The translations under genes were made by a program, and so were the position numbers. Source: Rhodanobacter spathiphylli B39 (GTDB taxonomy: Bacteria; Pseudomonadota; Gammaproteobacteria; Xanthomonadales; Rhodanobacteraceae). From it: DNA of 64,000 bases. The notes below the pieces were generated by a model. It was not told where the DNA came from and did no database searches. It saw nothing but the letters and a program-made list of their open reading frames with translations. Location of the stretch: assembly GCF_000264295.1 (NCBI RefSeq), contig NZ_AJXT01000018.1:1-64000 (forward strand), read 5' to 3'. Of the stretch, positions 9,608 to 19,580 are shown piece by piece. Each line of letters starts with the position of its first letter. Within the stretch, counting starts at the first letter, position 1.

Positions 9608-9616
9608 TTCAGCACC

Positions 9617-11527
9617 TTACTGCGCCGGCCGCGGCTTCAGGCCGTCGCGGAAACGCAGGTGGCGGGCCGAGTGCCGCGCTTCGCGCAGGCGGCGCGCATG
9701 GGCCGCCAGGATGTCACCGCGGGTGATGATGCCCACCAGCTTGTGCGGGTCATCCTTGCCCACCACCACCAGCCGGCCCACGCTCTCGGCCACCATGTGA
9801 TCCGCGGCCTCGCGCAGTGAATGTGCCTCGCTGACCGCGATCGGCGGCCGGGTCAGCAGTTCGCCCAGACTCAGCGTGTAGTGCCACTGCGGGTCGAGCA
9901 GGCTGCGTCGGGTCAGCACGCCAAGCACGCGGCGGCGTTCGTCCAGCACCGGGTACCCCTGGTGCTGGGTCTGTGCGACGTCCTCGGCCAGCCAGCGCCG
10001 CACTTCAGCCAGCGTCTGCGTGCTGTCCAGGGTCACCACGTCGCGCGTGCAGGCCTCGCCCACCCCGACCTGGTCGAGATAGTCGGCCACGTACTCGGAC
10101 GGCACGCGCACGCCACGCCGCACGATCTTCTCGGTCATGATGGTGTTGCGCATCATCAGGGCCGAGACCAGGTAGGCCGCGGTGCAGCCACCCAGCAACG
10201 GCAGCAGTCCCGCGGGCTGGCCGGTGGTCTCGAACGCGAACACCACCGCGGTGAGCAGCGCGCGCGAGGCGCCGGCGAAGATCGCCGCCATGCCGACCAG
10301 GGCGGCAATGCGCGGGTCCACGCCGAATTGCGGCGCCACGGCGGCGATGCCGAGGCCAACCAGGGCGCCCAGCGCACCGCCGATGGTGAACAGCGGCGCC
10401 AGCGTGCCGCCCGAGGTGCCGCTGCCCAGCGCGATCGACCAGGAAATGAATTTCATCACGCACAGGAAGGCCAGCGCGGTCAGCGTCAGCCTGCCGTTGA
10501 GGATGTCCTCGATGTTGGTATAGCCCACGCCCAGGGTCAGCGGCGCGAAGTAGCCGACCACACCAACCACCAGTCCGCCGATCGCCGGCCACCACATCCA
10601 GTGGATGGGCAGCTTCTCGAACAGGTCCTCGATGCCGTAGACGATGCGGGTGGTCCACACGCTGACCACGCCGATCAGCGCGCCGAGCAGCACGTAGACG
10701 AGCAAGGCCATCGCTCCCGGCGACGTCACCGCCCCCATCGCAAACACCGCGGTCGAACCCTGCAACAGGTAACGCGTGCCGGTCGAAGCAACGCAAGCCA
10801 GCGCCACCGGGATCAGCGAGCGCGGGCGCAGCTCGAACAGCAGCAGCTCCACCGCCAGCACCACGGCCGCGATCGGCGCCGAGAACACCGCGGCCATGCC
10901 CGCTGCCGCACCCGCTGCCAGCAGCACCTTGCGCTCGCTCCCGGTCACCTTCAGCACCTGGCCGATGAACGAACCCAGCGCGCCGCCGGTGGCGATGATC
11001 GGACCCTCGGCGCCGAACGGACCGCCGGTGCCGATCGCGATCGCCGAGGAGACCGGCTTCAGGAAGGTGATCCGCGGCGGAATCTTCGACTCGTTGAGCA
11101 GCACCTGTTCCATCGCCTCGGGGATGCCGTGGCCGCGAATCGCGCGCGAACCCCAGCGCGCCATCACGCCCACGATCAGGCCGCCGACCACCGGCACCAG
11201 CACCACCCACCAGCCCAGTCGGGGTACCGCGTCGGCAGGCGAGGAGAACGCGGTGGACCAGCGGCCGTAGAAGGCCAGATTGGTCACCACACCGATAAGA
11301 GCCGTCAGCAATCGCGCAATCAGCGCAGCCAGCACGCCCAGCACGATCGACACCGCGGTGATGCGCAACACCCGTCGATCGACCAGGGTGGAGCGGCGCG
11401 GCATCCGCGCCGCATCCAGGCTCATGCCCATGGTCGGCGCCAGCGGCAACGCGTCGGTACTGCCCTCGGTGCGGACCGCCGGGCGGCCGGGATCGCTGTC
11501 GCTTGCCGTCGTCATCAGGGTGCTCAC
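9617..11527 (-). CDS. ClC family chloride channel/H+ antiporter with C-terminal CBS pair
   Basis: Inner membrane anion transporter of 636 aa. Ten or more membrane helices span roughly residues 45-460, followed by two CBS domains (about 490-620). The three selectivity-filter motifs are recognisable: GHGIPEAM, GAEGP and GGTLAPLF. Glu174 of GAEGP is the gating glutamate, which favours a Cl-/H+ exchanger. CBS pairs often bind adenine nucleotides and regulate transport. The start is GTG 11527 or ATG 11515; neither has a good Shine-Dalgarno. A TAAAAT at 11543-11548 (minus strand) may be the -10. Confidence 0.88.
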   Translation of the reverse strand: MSTLMTTASDSDPGRPAVRTEGSTDALPLAPTMGMSLDAARMPRRSTLVDRRVLRITAVSIVLGVLAALIARLLTALIGVVTNLAFYGRWSTAFSSPADAVPRLGWWVVLVPVVGGLIVGVMARWGSRAIRGHGIPEAMEQVLLNESKIPPRITFLKPVSSAIAIGTGGPFGAEGPIIATGGALGSFIGQVLKVTGSERKVLLAAGAAAGMAAVFSAPIAAVVLAVELLLFELRPRSLIPVALACVASTGTRYLLQGSTAVFAMGAVTSPGAMALLVYVLLGALIGVVSVWTTRIVYGIEDLFEKLPIHWMWWPAIGGLVVGVVGYFAPLTLGVGYTNIEDILNGRLTLTALAFLCVMKFISWSIALGSGTSGGTLAPLFTIGGALGALVGLGIAAVAPQFGVDPRIAALVGMAAIFAGASRALLTAVVFAFETTGQPAGLLPLLGGCTAAYLVSALMMRNTIMTEKIVRRGVRVPSEYVADYLDQVGVGEACTRDVVTLDSTQTLAEVRRWLAEDVAQTQHQGYPVLDERRRVLGVLTRRSLLDPQWHYTLSLGELLTRPPIAVSEAHSLREAADHMVAESVGRLVVVGKDDPHKLVGIITRGDILAAHARRLREARHSARHLRFRDGLKPRPAQ

Positions 11528-11626
11528 GAGTCAAAGGCGGAAATTTTACGCTGCTGCAGTGCATAACCGAAGGGCACGGAAGCACGAGCGGCGACGAAAG
11601 ATCCTGCGCCAGCGCCCCTTGCCAAC

Positions 11627-11652
11627 GAAAAAGCCCGCCGGATGGCGGGCTT
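11627..11652 (-). terminator. terminator after tRNA-Gln
   Basis: On the minus strand, GCCCGCC-ATCC-GGCGGGC followed by TTTTT. It lies 46 bases past the tRNA 3' end and closes the rplM-rpsI-tRNA transcript. Confidence 0.85.
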
Positions 11653-11697
11653 CTCGGCCGACTTGCCACGCCTTGCGGCGAGCGACGGCGTTTGTAT

Positions 11698-11771
11698 TGG
11701 CAGCCCCGGATGGATTCGAACCACCGATGCCTGAGTCAGAGTCAGGTGCCTTACCGCTTGGCGACGGGGCT
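11698..11771 (-). tRNA. tRNA-Gln(CTG)
   Basis: Read on the minus strand, the sequence folds as a cloverleaf. The acceptor stem is AGCCCCG/CGGGGCT, the anticodon stem CCTGA/TCAGG encloses loop CTCTGAC (anticodon CTG), and the T-arm is GGTGG-TTCGAAT-CCATC. CCA is encoded. The D-arm GCCAAGCGGTAAGGC is nearly identical to E. coli tRNA-Gln. It begins only 12 bases after the rpsI stop codon, so it is probably processed from the ribosomal-protein transcript. Confidence 0.94.
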
Positions 11772-11783
11772 GTGGAACTGAGC

Positions 11784-12176
11784 TTAGCGCTTGGAGAACT
11801 GGGTTGCGCGACGTGCCTTGTGCAGACCGACCTTCTTGCGCTCGACTTCACGGGCGTCACGGGTCACGAAACCGGCCTTGCGCAGCGGCGACTTCAGGCT
11901 TTCATCGTACTCGACCAGCGCGCGGGCGATGCCCAGGCGGATCGCGCCGGCCTGACCGGTGATGCCGCCACCGGCAACCGTCACCTTGATGTCGAACTTG
12001 TCGGTGTTGTCGGTCAGCTCGAGCGGCTGGCGCACGATCATGCAGGAGGTCTCGCGGCCGAAGAAGGCTTCGAGCGTCTTGCCGTTGACGATGATTTCGC
12101 CCTTGCCCTTGCGCAGGAACACGCGAGCGGCGGAGGTCTTGCGGCGGCCGGTGCCGTAATTCTGCTGGATGCTCAT
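11784..12176 (-). CDS. rpsI: 30S ribosomal protein S9
   Basis: 130-aa small-subunit protein with the conserved start [14 protein letters not shown] and the basic C-terminal tail ending in QFSKR that reaches the P-site tRNA. It follows rplM with 9 bases between them, the near-universal rplM-rpsI operon. A tRNA-Gln gene follows 12 bases downstream on the same strand. Confidence 0.98.
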   Translation of the reverse strand: MSIQQNYGTGRRKTSAARVFLRKGKGEIIVNGKTLEAFFGRETSCMIVRQPLELTDNTDKFDIKVTVAGGGITGQAGAIRLGIARALVEYDESLKSPLRKAGFVTRDAREVERKKVGLHKARRATQFSKR

Positions 12177-12185
12177 GATATTTCC

Positions 12186-12614
12186 TTAGATTTCCAGCGC
12201 CTGCGGCTGCTGTGCGGTATGCGGATGCTCGGCACCGCCGTAGACCTTGAGCTTGCGATACATCTCGCGACCCAGCGGGTTCTTCGGCAGCATGCCCTTG
12301 ACGGCGATCTCGATCACGCGCTCCGGGTAGGTCGCCAGCAGATCCTTCAGGCTGGTGGTCTTCAGGTTGCCGACGTAGCCGGTGAAGCGGTGGTACATCT
12401 TGTCGTCCAGCTTGGCACCGGTAACGTGCACCTTCTGCGCATTGATCACCACGATATAATCGCCGGTGTCGCAATGCGGGGTGTATTCCGGCTTGTGCTT
12501 GCCGCGCAGACGGTGGGCGATTTCGGTCGACAGGCGACCGAGCGTCTTGTTCGTGGCGTCAACCACGAACCAGTCGCGCTTGACGTTGTCTGCATTGGCG
12601 CTAAACGTTTTCAT
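12186..12614 (-). CDS. rplM: 50S ribosomal protein L13
   Basis: 142-aa large-subunit protein, recognised by [16 protein letters not shown] near the start and [19 protein letters not shown] near the end. It is the first gene of the rplM-rpsI-tRNA-Gln unit. In other bacteria the operon is repressed by L13 through its leader; I could not identify a specific leader fold here. Confidence 0.98.
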   Translation of the reverse strand: MKTFSANADNVKRDWFVVDATNKTLGRLSTEIAHRLRGKHKPEYTPHCDTGDYIVVINAQKVHVTGAKLDDKMYHRFTGYVGNLKTTSLKDLLATYPERVIEIAVKGMLPKNPLGREMYRKLKVYGGAEHPHTAQQPQALEI

Positions 12615-12675
12615 TTCAGAATACCTGTCTGCCGCCGTGAGGCGGTACGCGTAATCGGTGGATCAAAGGCGCGAG

Positions 12676-12763
12676 ATGATAGCGGAGCCTTCATCCACGG
12701 CGCAAGCCCACCGACCGGCGGGCTGTGAGCTGGCAATGATAGCATGACCACCGGGCCGCTTGA
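12676..12763 (-). promoter_or_regulatory. candidate promoters of rplM-rpsI
   Basis: Two TATCAT hexamers on the minus strand are possible -10 boxes. The distal one (12734-12739) has TTCAAG 17 bases upstream. The proximal one (12676-12681) has TTGCGC 18 bases upstream. Both fit a strong constitutive ribosomal-protein promoter region. Confidence 0.45.
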
Positions 12764-12904
12764 AAAGACCCCCCAGGGTTCCCGGGCGCAACCCGCATGG
12801 CCGTTGGGGTCCCCGGCACCTTGCCGCTGGCGTGAGGCGCCGTTGCCGTGGCCGAAGCAACCCACATTGACCTGCTGACCGATACTCTAGCTGGAGAACA
12901 ACGC

Positions 12905-13546
12905 ATGAGCGTACGCACCCTGAGCCGCATCGACCGCCTGCTGACCGGCTGCGAGCGCGCACTGGAAGCGGTCGGCGGCGCGCCGCTGGCGCAGCGCCCC
13001 TCGCCATCCGCCGATCTTGCCGAAAGCGAACTCGATGAGGCAGAGCGCCGCCACGCCGCCGGCCTGATGCGGATCAACCACACCGGCGAGGTCTGCGCGC
13101 AAGCGCTTTACCTGGGCCAGGCCGCGCTCGCCCGCGACGCGGACAACCGCGAGCACCTGCTGCATGCCGCCGCCGAGGAAACCGACCACCTGGCATGGTG
13201 CGCCGAACGCCTGCAGCAACTGGACAGCCGCCCCAGCCTGCTCAATCCGCTGTGGTATGCCGGCAGCTACGCGATCGGCGCCGCCGCCGCGCTGGCCGGC
13301 GACGCGCTGAGCCTGGGCTTCGTGGTGGAGACCGAGCGCCAGGTCGAGGCCCACCTGGCCGATCATCTGCAGCAGCTGCCACCCCAGGACGAGCGATCGC
13401 GCGCCGTGTTGACCCGGATGCAGGCCGACGAGATCCGTCATGCGCAGGCCGCGCAGCAACGCGGCGGCATCGACCTGCCGTTTCCGCTGCCGCAGCTGAT
13501 GCACGCCAGCTCGATGGTGATGAAGACGGTGGCCTACCGGCTGTAG
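12905..13546 (+). CDS. coq7: 2-polyprenyl-3-methyl-6-methoxy-1,4-benzoquinone monooxygenase (Coq7)
   Basis: Di-iron hydroxylase of ubiquinone biosynthesis, 213 aa. The ferritin-like iron ligands are visible in GLMRINHTGEVCAQALY, AAEETDHLAWC, FVVETERQVEAH and DEIRHAQ. The ATG at 12905 has GGAG 8 bases upstream and aligns with the family; 19 upstream in-frame codons are unlikely to be used. Ubiquinone is the substrate of the CydAB oxidase encoded at the left of the window. A repeated hairpin array follows the stop. Confidence 0.94.
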   Translation: MSVRTLSRIDRLLTGCERALEAVGGAPLAQRPSPSADLAESELDEAERRHAAGLMRINHTGEVCAQALYLGQAALARDADNREHLLHAAAEETDHLAWCAERLQQLDSRPSLLNPLWYAGSYAIGAAAALAGDALSLGFVVETERQVEAHLADHLQQLPPQDERSRAVLTRMQADEIRHAQAAQQRGGIDLPFPLPQLMHASSMVMKTVAYRL

Positions 13547-13639
13547 GAAAACCCGCCTTTCGGCGGGCGCATGCCTGAAAAAACCGCCTTTCGGTGGGCG
13601 CATGCCTGAAAAAAAGCCCGCCTTTCGGCGGGCTTTTGT
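13547..13639. repeat. three tandem copies of a terminator hairpin
   Basis: Three successive GC-rich hairpins with the loop TTTC, separated by A-rich tracts: CCCGCCTTTCGGCGGG, CCGCCTTTCGGTGGG and GCCCGCCTTTCGGCGGGC. The first two are followed by the identical spacer CGCATGCCTGAAAAAA, giving a unit of about 35 bp. Only the last has a downstream TTTT for the plus strand; the A tracts serve the minus strand. It lies between convergent coq7 and speD. Confidence 0.85.
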
Positions 13640-14424
13640 CACATCAGGTTGCGACCGTGGAACAGTTCCTCGATCTCGCGTCGCAGCAGCGACTCGATGC
13701 GCTGGCGCTCCTTGAACGACAGGTCGTCGGCGTGGGCCTCGAACAGGTAGGTGTCCAGGTCGAAGTCCTTGATGTGCATCTTCGTGTGGAACATGTTTTC
13801 CTGGTACACGTTGACGTCGAACATCTCGTACTTCTGGCGGATGTGCCGCGCCAGGTAGTCCTGCACCGAGTTGATCTTGTGGTCGATGAAGTGCTTCTTG
13901 CCCTTCACGTCGCGGGTGAAGCCGCGCACGCGGTAGTCGGCGATCACGATGTCCGACTCGAAGCTGTCGATCAGGTAGTTCAGCGCCTTCAACGGCGAGA
14001 TCACGCCGCAGGTGGCCACGTCGATGTCGGCGCGGAAGGTGGCGATGCCGTTGTGCGGATGCGTTTCCGGATAGGTGTGGACGGTGATGTGGCTCTTGTC
14101 CATGTGCGCGACCACGGCACCGGAGATGGTGTCGCGACCGAGCTTCTCGACCACCGGCTCCTCGGAGATCAGGATCGTCACCGAGGCACCCTGCGGGTCG
14201 TAGTCCTGGCGCGCCACGTTGAGGATGTTCGCGCCGATGATCTCGGCCACGTCGGTGAGGATCTGGGTCAGCCGGTCGGCGTCGTACTGCTCATCGATGT
14301 ATTCGATGTAGCGGCGACGCTGGTCTTCCGACACCGCATAGCAGATGTCGTAGATGTTGAAGCTCAACGCCTTGGTCAGGTTGTTGAAACCCTGCAGACG
14401 CAGACGGGGAAGTGGTTTGACCAC
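13639..14424 (-). CDS. speD: S-adenosylmethionine decarboxylase proenzyme
   Basis: Pyruvoyl enzyme giving decarboxylated SAM for spermidine synthesis. The 261-aa product is of the long E. coli SpeD type. The self-cleavage site is [14 protein letters not shown] with Ser111 as the residue converted to pyruvate. CFTR-like proton-donor sequence [11 protein letters not shown] follows. The start is GTG at 14424 with GGAG 8 bases upstream. The gene is transcribed divergently from clp across 288 bases. Confidence 0.95.
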   Translation of the reverse strand: MVKPLPRLRLQGFNNLTKALSFNIYDICYAVSEDQRRRYIEYIDEQYDADRLTQILTDVAEIIGANILNVARQDYDPQGASVTILISEEPVVEKLGRDTISGAVVAHMDKSHITVHTYPETHPHNGIATFRADIDVATCGVISPLKALNYLIDSFESDIVIADYRVRGFTRDVKGKKHFIDHKINSVQDYLARHIRQKYEMFDVNVYQENMFHTKMHIKDFDLDTYLFEAHADDLSFKERQRIESLLRREIEELFHGRNLM

Positions 14425-14639
14425 GGGCGGCGCTCCATGACCGGATATCGGCCAACATCAGAGGCGGGTTAGCGACAAGGGTCCCCGCGGCATTGGTTTG
14501 GAGTACAGGCAGGTGCCTGCACGACCCTTGTGAACGACAGCGATGTACTGGCTGCTGTCGAAAGACCGCGAAGTATGCGGCAAAAGCGAAGGAATTAGAA
14601 CCTGCGTGGAATCCGCGGCTTTGTCATAATGAGCAAGCC

Positions 14640-14671
14640 TGTCATGATGTCCCGACGGACGTGTACGACAT
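14640..14671. promoter_or_regulatory. imperfect inverted repeat upstream of clp
   Basis: TGTCATGATGTCC-CGAC-GGACGTGTACGACA is a dyad with GTCC/GGAC and TGTC/GACA matches, 42 bases before the clp ATG. It could be an operator or a leader hairpin. A CATAAT at 14625-14630 may be a -10. The remainder of 14425-14712 holds nothing else I can assign. Confidence 0.3.
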
Positions 14672-14712
14672 GTGGCCATGATGCCCGGCGTGACAAGAAT
14701 TACCTGTAGGGG

Positions 14713-15414
14713 ATGCCCGTGGCTCAGCTCAAGTACCAGCTCCAACAAGCTTTCGAACGCTCGCAGGCCCCGCTGGGCTTCGCTCCCGACCCCGCCGCGA
14801 TGGAACGTTTCCTGGGGCTGTGCCATCGCCGCCGCTACCCGGGCAAGACGGCCATCATCCGTCCGGGTGACCCGGCCAACACCTTGTACTACGTGGTGGA
14901 CGGTTCGCTGGCGGTGTGCACCGAGGACGAACAGGGTCGCGAACTCATCCTCGCCTACATCAGCCGCGGCCAGTTCATCGGCGAAATGGGCCTGTTCGTC
15001 GAACAGGCCCAGCGCGAGTCGATGGTGCGCACGCGCACGGCCTGCGAGATGGCCGAGATCAGCTACGAGCGCCTGTTCCAGCTGATGGAAGGCCCGCTGC
15101 GCGAGGAGTGCCCGAAGATCCTGTTCGCGATCGGCGCCCAGCTCACCAACCGTCTGCTGCGCACGTCGCGACAGGTCAGCCGGATGGCCTTCATGGACGT
15201 CACCAATCGCATCTCGCGCACCCTGCTCGACCTGTGCCAGGAGCCGGATTCGATGACCCATCCGGACGGCACCCAGATCCGCATCTCGCGCCAGGAAGTC
15301 AGCCGCATCGTGGGCTGCTCGCGCGAAATGGTCGGCCGCGTGCTGAAGCAGCTGGAAGAGCAGCGCATGATCGACGTGTCCGGCAAGACCATCGTGGTGC
15401 GCGGCACCCGCTGA
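14713..15414 (+). CDS. clp: CRP/Clp-type global transcriptional regulator
   Basis: 233-aa CRP-family regulator, co-linear with Xanthomonas Clp: a cyclic-nucleotide-like beta-roll (about 35-125), dimer helix (130-165) and winged helix with recognition segment SRQEVSRIVGCSREMVGRVLKQL (192-214). The GEMGLFVE segment (90-97) and RRRYPGK match Clp more closely than E. coli CRP. In Xanthomonas, Clp is inactivated by c-di-GMP rather than activated by cAMP and controls virulence and extracellular enzymes; the same ligand is inferred here. The ATG follows TAGGGG. Confidence 0.9.
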   Translation: MPVAQLKYQLQQAFERSQAPLGFAPDPAAMERFLGLCHRRRYPGKTAIIRPGDPANTLYYVVDGSLAVCTEDEQGRELILAYISRGQFIGEMGLFVEQAQRESMVRTRTACEMAEISYERLFQLMEGPLREECPKILFAIGAQLTNRLLRTSRQVSRMAFMDVTNRISRTLLDLCQEPDSMTHPDGTQIRISRQEVSRIVGCSREMVGRVLKQLEEQRMIDVSGKTIVVRGTR

Positions 15415-15506
15415 TCGCTGGCGCACTCCCGGGAAGCCCTGCCTGAACCGGTTTTTTACGACGACTGGTTGAGGATGGCTTTCCGCCGCCAGTTGCGAGA
15501 CCACGC

Positions 15507-16253
15507 TTGGATTACGGACAGTTCTTCATCTTCGTCGGTGTCGGCCTGCTCGCCCAGCTGGTCGACGGCGCGCTGGGCATGGCCTACGGCCTGGTCTCCA
15601 ACTCGATCCTGCTGGCGCTGGGCCTGCCACCGGCGGTGGCCAGTGCCACCGTGCATACGGCCGAAGTGGTCACCACCGGCGTCTCCGGCGCCTCGCACGC
15701 GTGGTTCGGCAATGTGCGCTGGACGCTGTTCTGGCAACTGGCGATTCCCGGCGCCATCGGCGGCATCCTCGGCGCCACCTTCTTGGCCAGCGTGCCCGGC
15801 GAGGCGATCCGCCCCTGGGTCAATGCCTACCTGCTGATCCTCGGCGCGATGATCCTGCTGCGCGCCTTCGGCAAGCGGCTGACCCGGCACCAGGTGCAGC
15901 ACAGCGGCGTGCTGGGCTTTCTTGCCGGGTTGCTCGACGCGATCGGCGGAGGTGGCTGGGGACCGCTGGCCACCAGCACACTGCTCGCCCGCGGCGGCGC
16001 CGTGCGCAGCACGATCGGCTCGGTCAACGCGGCCGAGTTCGTGGTCACCCTCTGCGTCTCCGCCACCCTGGTGCTGCATGTGGGCATCGGCCACTGGTCG
16101 ATCGTGCTGGGCCTGCTCACCGGTGGCGTGATCGCCGCACCATTCGCCGCCTGGCTGGTGCGGCACCTGCCCGAACGCGCGGTGATGGCGGCCGTCGGCA
16201 GCCTGATCGTGCTGATCAGTCTGGGCCAGCTGGTGCAGACCTTGCTTCGATAG
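15507..16253 (+). CDS. TauE/SafE family sulfite/anion exporter
   Basis: 248-aa integral membrane protein with about eight helices in two repeats. The N-terminal GLLAQLVDGALGMAYG and the internal GLLDAIGGGGWGPLATS are the paired family signatures. Family members export sulfite, sulfoacetate or related anions, but many are uncharacterised and the substrate cannot be set from sequence. The start appears to be TTG at 15507. It is a single gene, with nothing recognisable in the 92 bases after clp. Confidence 0.85.
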   Translation: MDYGQFFIFVGVGLLAQLVDGALGMAYGLVSNSILLALGLPPAVASATVHTAEVVTTGVSGASHAWFGNVRWTLFWQLAIPGAIGGILGATFLASVPGEAIRPWVNAYLLILGAMILLRAFGKRLTRHQVQHSGVLGFLAGLLDAIGGGGWGPLATSTLLARGGAVRSTIGSVNAAEFVVTLCVSATLVLHVGIGHWSIVLGLLTGGVIAAPFAAWLVRHLPERAVMAAVGSLIVLISLGQLVQTLLR

Positions 16254-16282
16254 ACGGGAACCGCGCGACCTGCGGATCGTCC

Positions 16283-16972
16283 TCAGAACCACTCGACGCG
16301 GGCGACCGTACGGCCCAGCGCCTTCTCCACCTTCTTGCACAGGGTCGGCGTGCCATTGACCAGCACCGGCTCGGCGGCGACCTTCAGCATCGCCACGTCA
16401 TGCATCGAATCGCCGTAGGCGACCTGCCATGCCGACAGACCCTGCTTCGCCAGCAGCTGCACCTTGCGCCCGCCCACGTTGTGCCAGTGCACGCGCATGC
16501 CCAGCCAGCCGGGGCGCAGTTGCGAGGCCAGCACATCCAGGCCGGTCAGCCCCAGTTGCTGCACGATCCCGCTGACCAGGGCGTGTTCGCAACCGGTCAC
16601 CACGATCACCCGGTCGCCCTGCAGCTGATGCTGGCGCAACACCTGCAAGGCGTCGCGATGAAACTGCCGGGGCCGGCGTGCGAGATCGGCGGCAAACGTC
16701 TCCGCGGCAAGCCGGTAACGGCGCTCGCCCAGCCCGAACAGCGCAATGCGCACCAGCACATGCATCGGCACGCGCCACGAGAACGGCAGGATCAGCAGCA
16801 GCAACGGCGCCACCAGCACGGCGGGCAACCAGCGCCACCACGAGCGGCGATAACGCTCGCGGATGAACAGATGGAACGCGTCGCCGCGGAACAGCACGCC
16901 GTCGAAATCGAACAGCACCACCCGCGGCGCGACCGCCTCGACATCGGCGGTCAGGGTCTCCAGCTCCGGCAT
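16283..16972 (-). CDS. HAD-IB family phosphatase, PgpC-like
   Basis: 229-aa HAD-superfamily hydrolase. Motif I is FDFDGVLF with nucleophile Asp22 and acid Asp24; the last motif is YGDSMHD near residue 185. A hydrophobic stretch around residues 45-70 (PAVLVAPLLLLILPF) suggests a membrane helix, as in phosphatidylglycerophosphatase C (YfhB). Serine phosphatase-like activity is the alternative. It begins 5 bases after the trpC stop on the same strand, so it is the last gene of the trp transcript. Confidence 0.75.
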   Translation of the reverse strand: MPELETLTADVEAVAPRVVLFDFDGVLFRGDAFHLFIRERYRRSWWRWLPAVLVAPLLLLILPFSWRVPMHVLVRIALFGLGERRYRLAAETFAADLARRPRQFHRDALQVLRQHQLQGDRVIVVTGCEHALVSGIVQQLGLTGLDVLASQLRPGWLGMRVHWHNVGGRKVQLLAKQGLSAWQVAYGDSMHDVAMLKVAAEPVLVNGTPTLCKKVEKALGRTVARVEWF

Positions 16973-16977
16973 CACGG

Positions 16978-17772
16978 TCACGGCAGCGAGAACAGCCGCC
17001 GCAGTTCGCTGCCCGGGTCCTCGGCGCGCATGAACGCCTCGCCGACCAGGAACGCCTGGATGCCCCCTTCGCGCAGGCGCGCCACGTCCTCCGGAGTGTG
17101 GATGCCGGACTCGGCCACCAGCACGCGGTCGTATTCGATCAGCTCCTGCAGCGCCAGCGAGGTCTCCAGCGAGGTCTCGAAACTGCGCAGGTTGCGGTTG
17201 TTGACGCCGATCAGCGGCACCGGCAAGGCCAGCGCGCGCTCCAGCTCTTCCTCGTCGTGCACTTCGCACAGCACGTCCATGTCCAGCTCGGCCGCCAGCA
17301 GCGACAGCTGCAGCAACATGTCGTCATCCAGCGCCGAGACGATCAGCAGGATGCAGTCGGCGCCGATCGCCCGCGCCTCGTACACCTGGTACGCATCGAT
17401 GATGAAATCCTTGCGCAACACCGGCAGCGCGCAGGCTTCGCGCGCCTGCTGCAGGAACGCCTCGCTGCCCTGGAAGAAGTCGCTGTCGGTCAGCACCGAC
17501 AGGCAGGCCGCGCCGGCCGCCGCGTAACTGGCCGCGATCGCGGCGGGATCGAAATTGCCACGGATCAGTCCCTTGCTGGGGCTGGCCTTTTTCACTTCGG
17601 CGATCACCGCCGGCATTCCCGCGGCGATCTTCGCCTCGATCGCCGCGCCGAAACCGCGCGTGGGCGGCAGCTCGGCGATGCGCGCGACCAGCTCGGCCTC
17701 GGGCACGCGGGCGCGGCGCTCGGCCACTTCCTCGGCCTTGCGGACAAGAATGCGATTGAGGATGTCAGTCAT
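16978..17772 (-). CDS. trpC: indole-3-glycerol phosphate synthase
   Basis: Monofunctional 264-aa TIM-barrel enzyme of tryptophan synthesis; there is no fused TrpF. Visible motifs are [12 protein letters not shown] (catalytic Lys), [25 protein letters not shown] and [12 protein letters not shown]. It follows trpD after 61 bases and precedes the HAD phosphatase. Confidence 0.96.
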   Translation of the reverse strand: MTDILNRILVRKAEEVAERRARVPEAELVARIAELPPTRGFGAAIEAKIAAGMPAVIAEVKKASPSKGLIRGNFDPAAIAASYAAAGAACLSVLTDSDFFQGSEAFLQQAREACALPVLRKDFIIDAYQVYEARAIGADCILLIVSALDDDMLLQLSLLAAELDMDVLCEVHDEEELERALALPVPLIGVNNRNLRSFETSLETSLALQELIEYDRVLVAESGIHTPEDVARLREGGIQAFLVGEAFMRAEDPGSELRRLFSLP

Positions 17773-17833
17773 GGCATCTCACTTGGATGGTGCGCAGGTG
17801 GCGCGATGAAGGCGATGGCGACGTCGGCGAAGT

Positions 17834-18900
<1,067 letters not shown>

Positions 18901-18904
<4 letters not shown>

Positions 18905-19497
18905 GCCGCGGCCCGCAGCGGCTGCCCCAGGAAATTGCGCAGCAGGTCGTGGCCGTGCTGGGTCAGGATCGACTCGGGGTGGAACTGCACGCCCTCGACC
19001 GCCAGTGTCTTGTGGCGCAGGCCCATGATCTCGTCGATCGAGCCGTCCGGATTTTCCGTCCAGGCGGTGACTTCGAGGCAATCGGGCAGCGACGACTTCT
19101 CCACCACCAGCGAGTGGTAGCGCGTCGCCTCGAACGGATTGGGCAGGCCGGCGAACACGCCCTGGCCGCGATGGATCACCGGCGAGGTCTTGCCGTGCAT
19201 GATCTGCTTGGCCCGGATCACCTTGCCGCCGAACACCTGGCCGATCGCCTGGTGGCCCAGGCACACGCCGAACACCGGGATCTCGCCGGCCAGCTCGCGC
19301 AGGACGTCCAGCGACACGCCCGAATCATCCGGCGTGCCCGGTCCGGGCGAAATCATGATGTGCGAAGGACGCAGCGCGCGGATGCCGGCGACATCCAGCG
19401 CATCGTTGCGCACCACCTTCACCTGCTGACCCAGCTCGCCCAGGTACTGCACGAGGTTGTAGGTGAAGCTGTCGTAGTTGTCGATCATCAGCAGCAT
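18901..19497 (-). CDS. trpG: anthranilate synthase component II (glutamine amidotransferase)
   Basis: 198-aa class I glutaminase that feeds ammonia to TrpE. The triad is clear: Cys79 in FGVCLGHQ, and His and Glu in [20 protein letters not shown] is the oxyanion-strand signature. It could also serve PabB, as no second pabA is in view. The ATG at 19497 fits the family start [14 protein letters not shown]; the frame open further upstream is not conserved. Its partner trpE lies 27.6 kb away on the same strand. Confidence 0.96.
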
Positions 19498-19580
19498 GGG
19501 GCATCGCTTCGTGGCATTGGCGCAGTGCGTCATGATAACCACAGTGCGCCTGCCGCGCCCGCGCCGACGGGGAAGCTGGC

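Noticed and set aside
11784..12654. Plus-strand frames opposite rpsI and rplM
   Set aside because: They are shadows of highly conserved ribosomal protein genes.
12615..12760. L13-binding leader RNA before rplM
   Set aside because: The sequence has promoter-like hexamers but I could not draw a leader fold matching known types.
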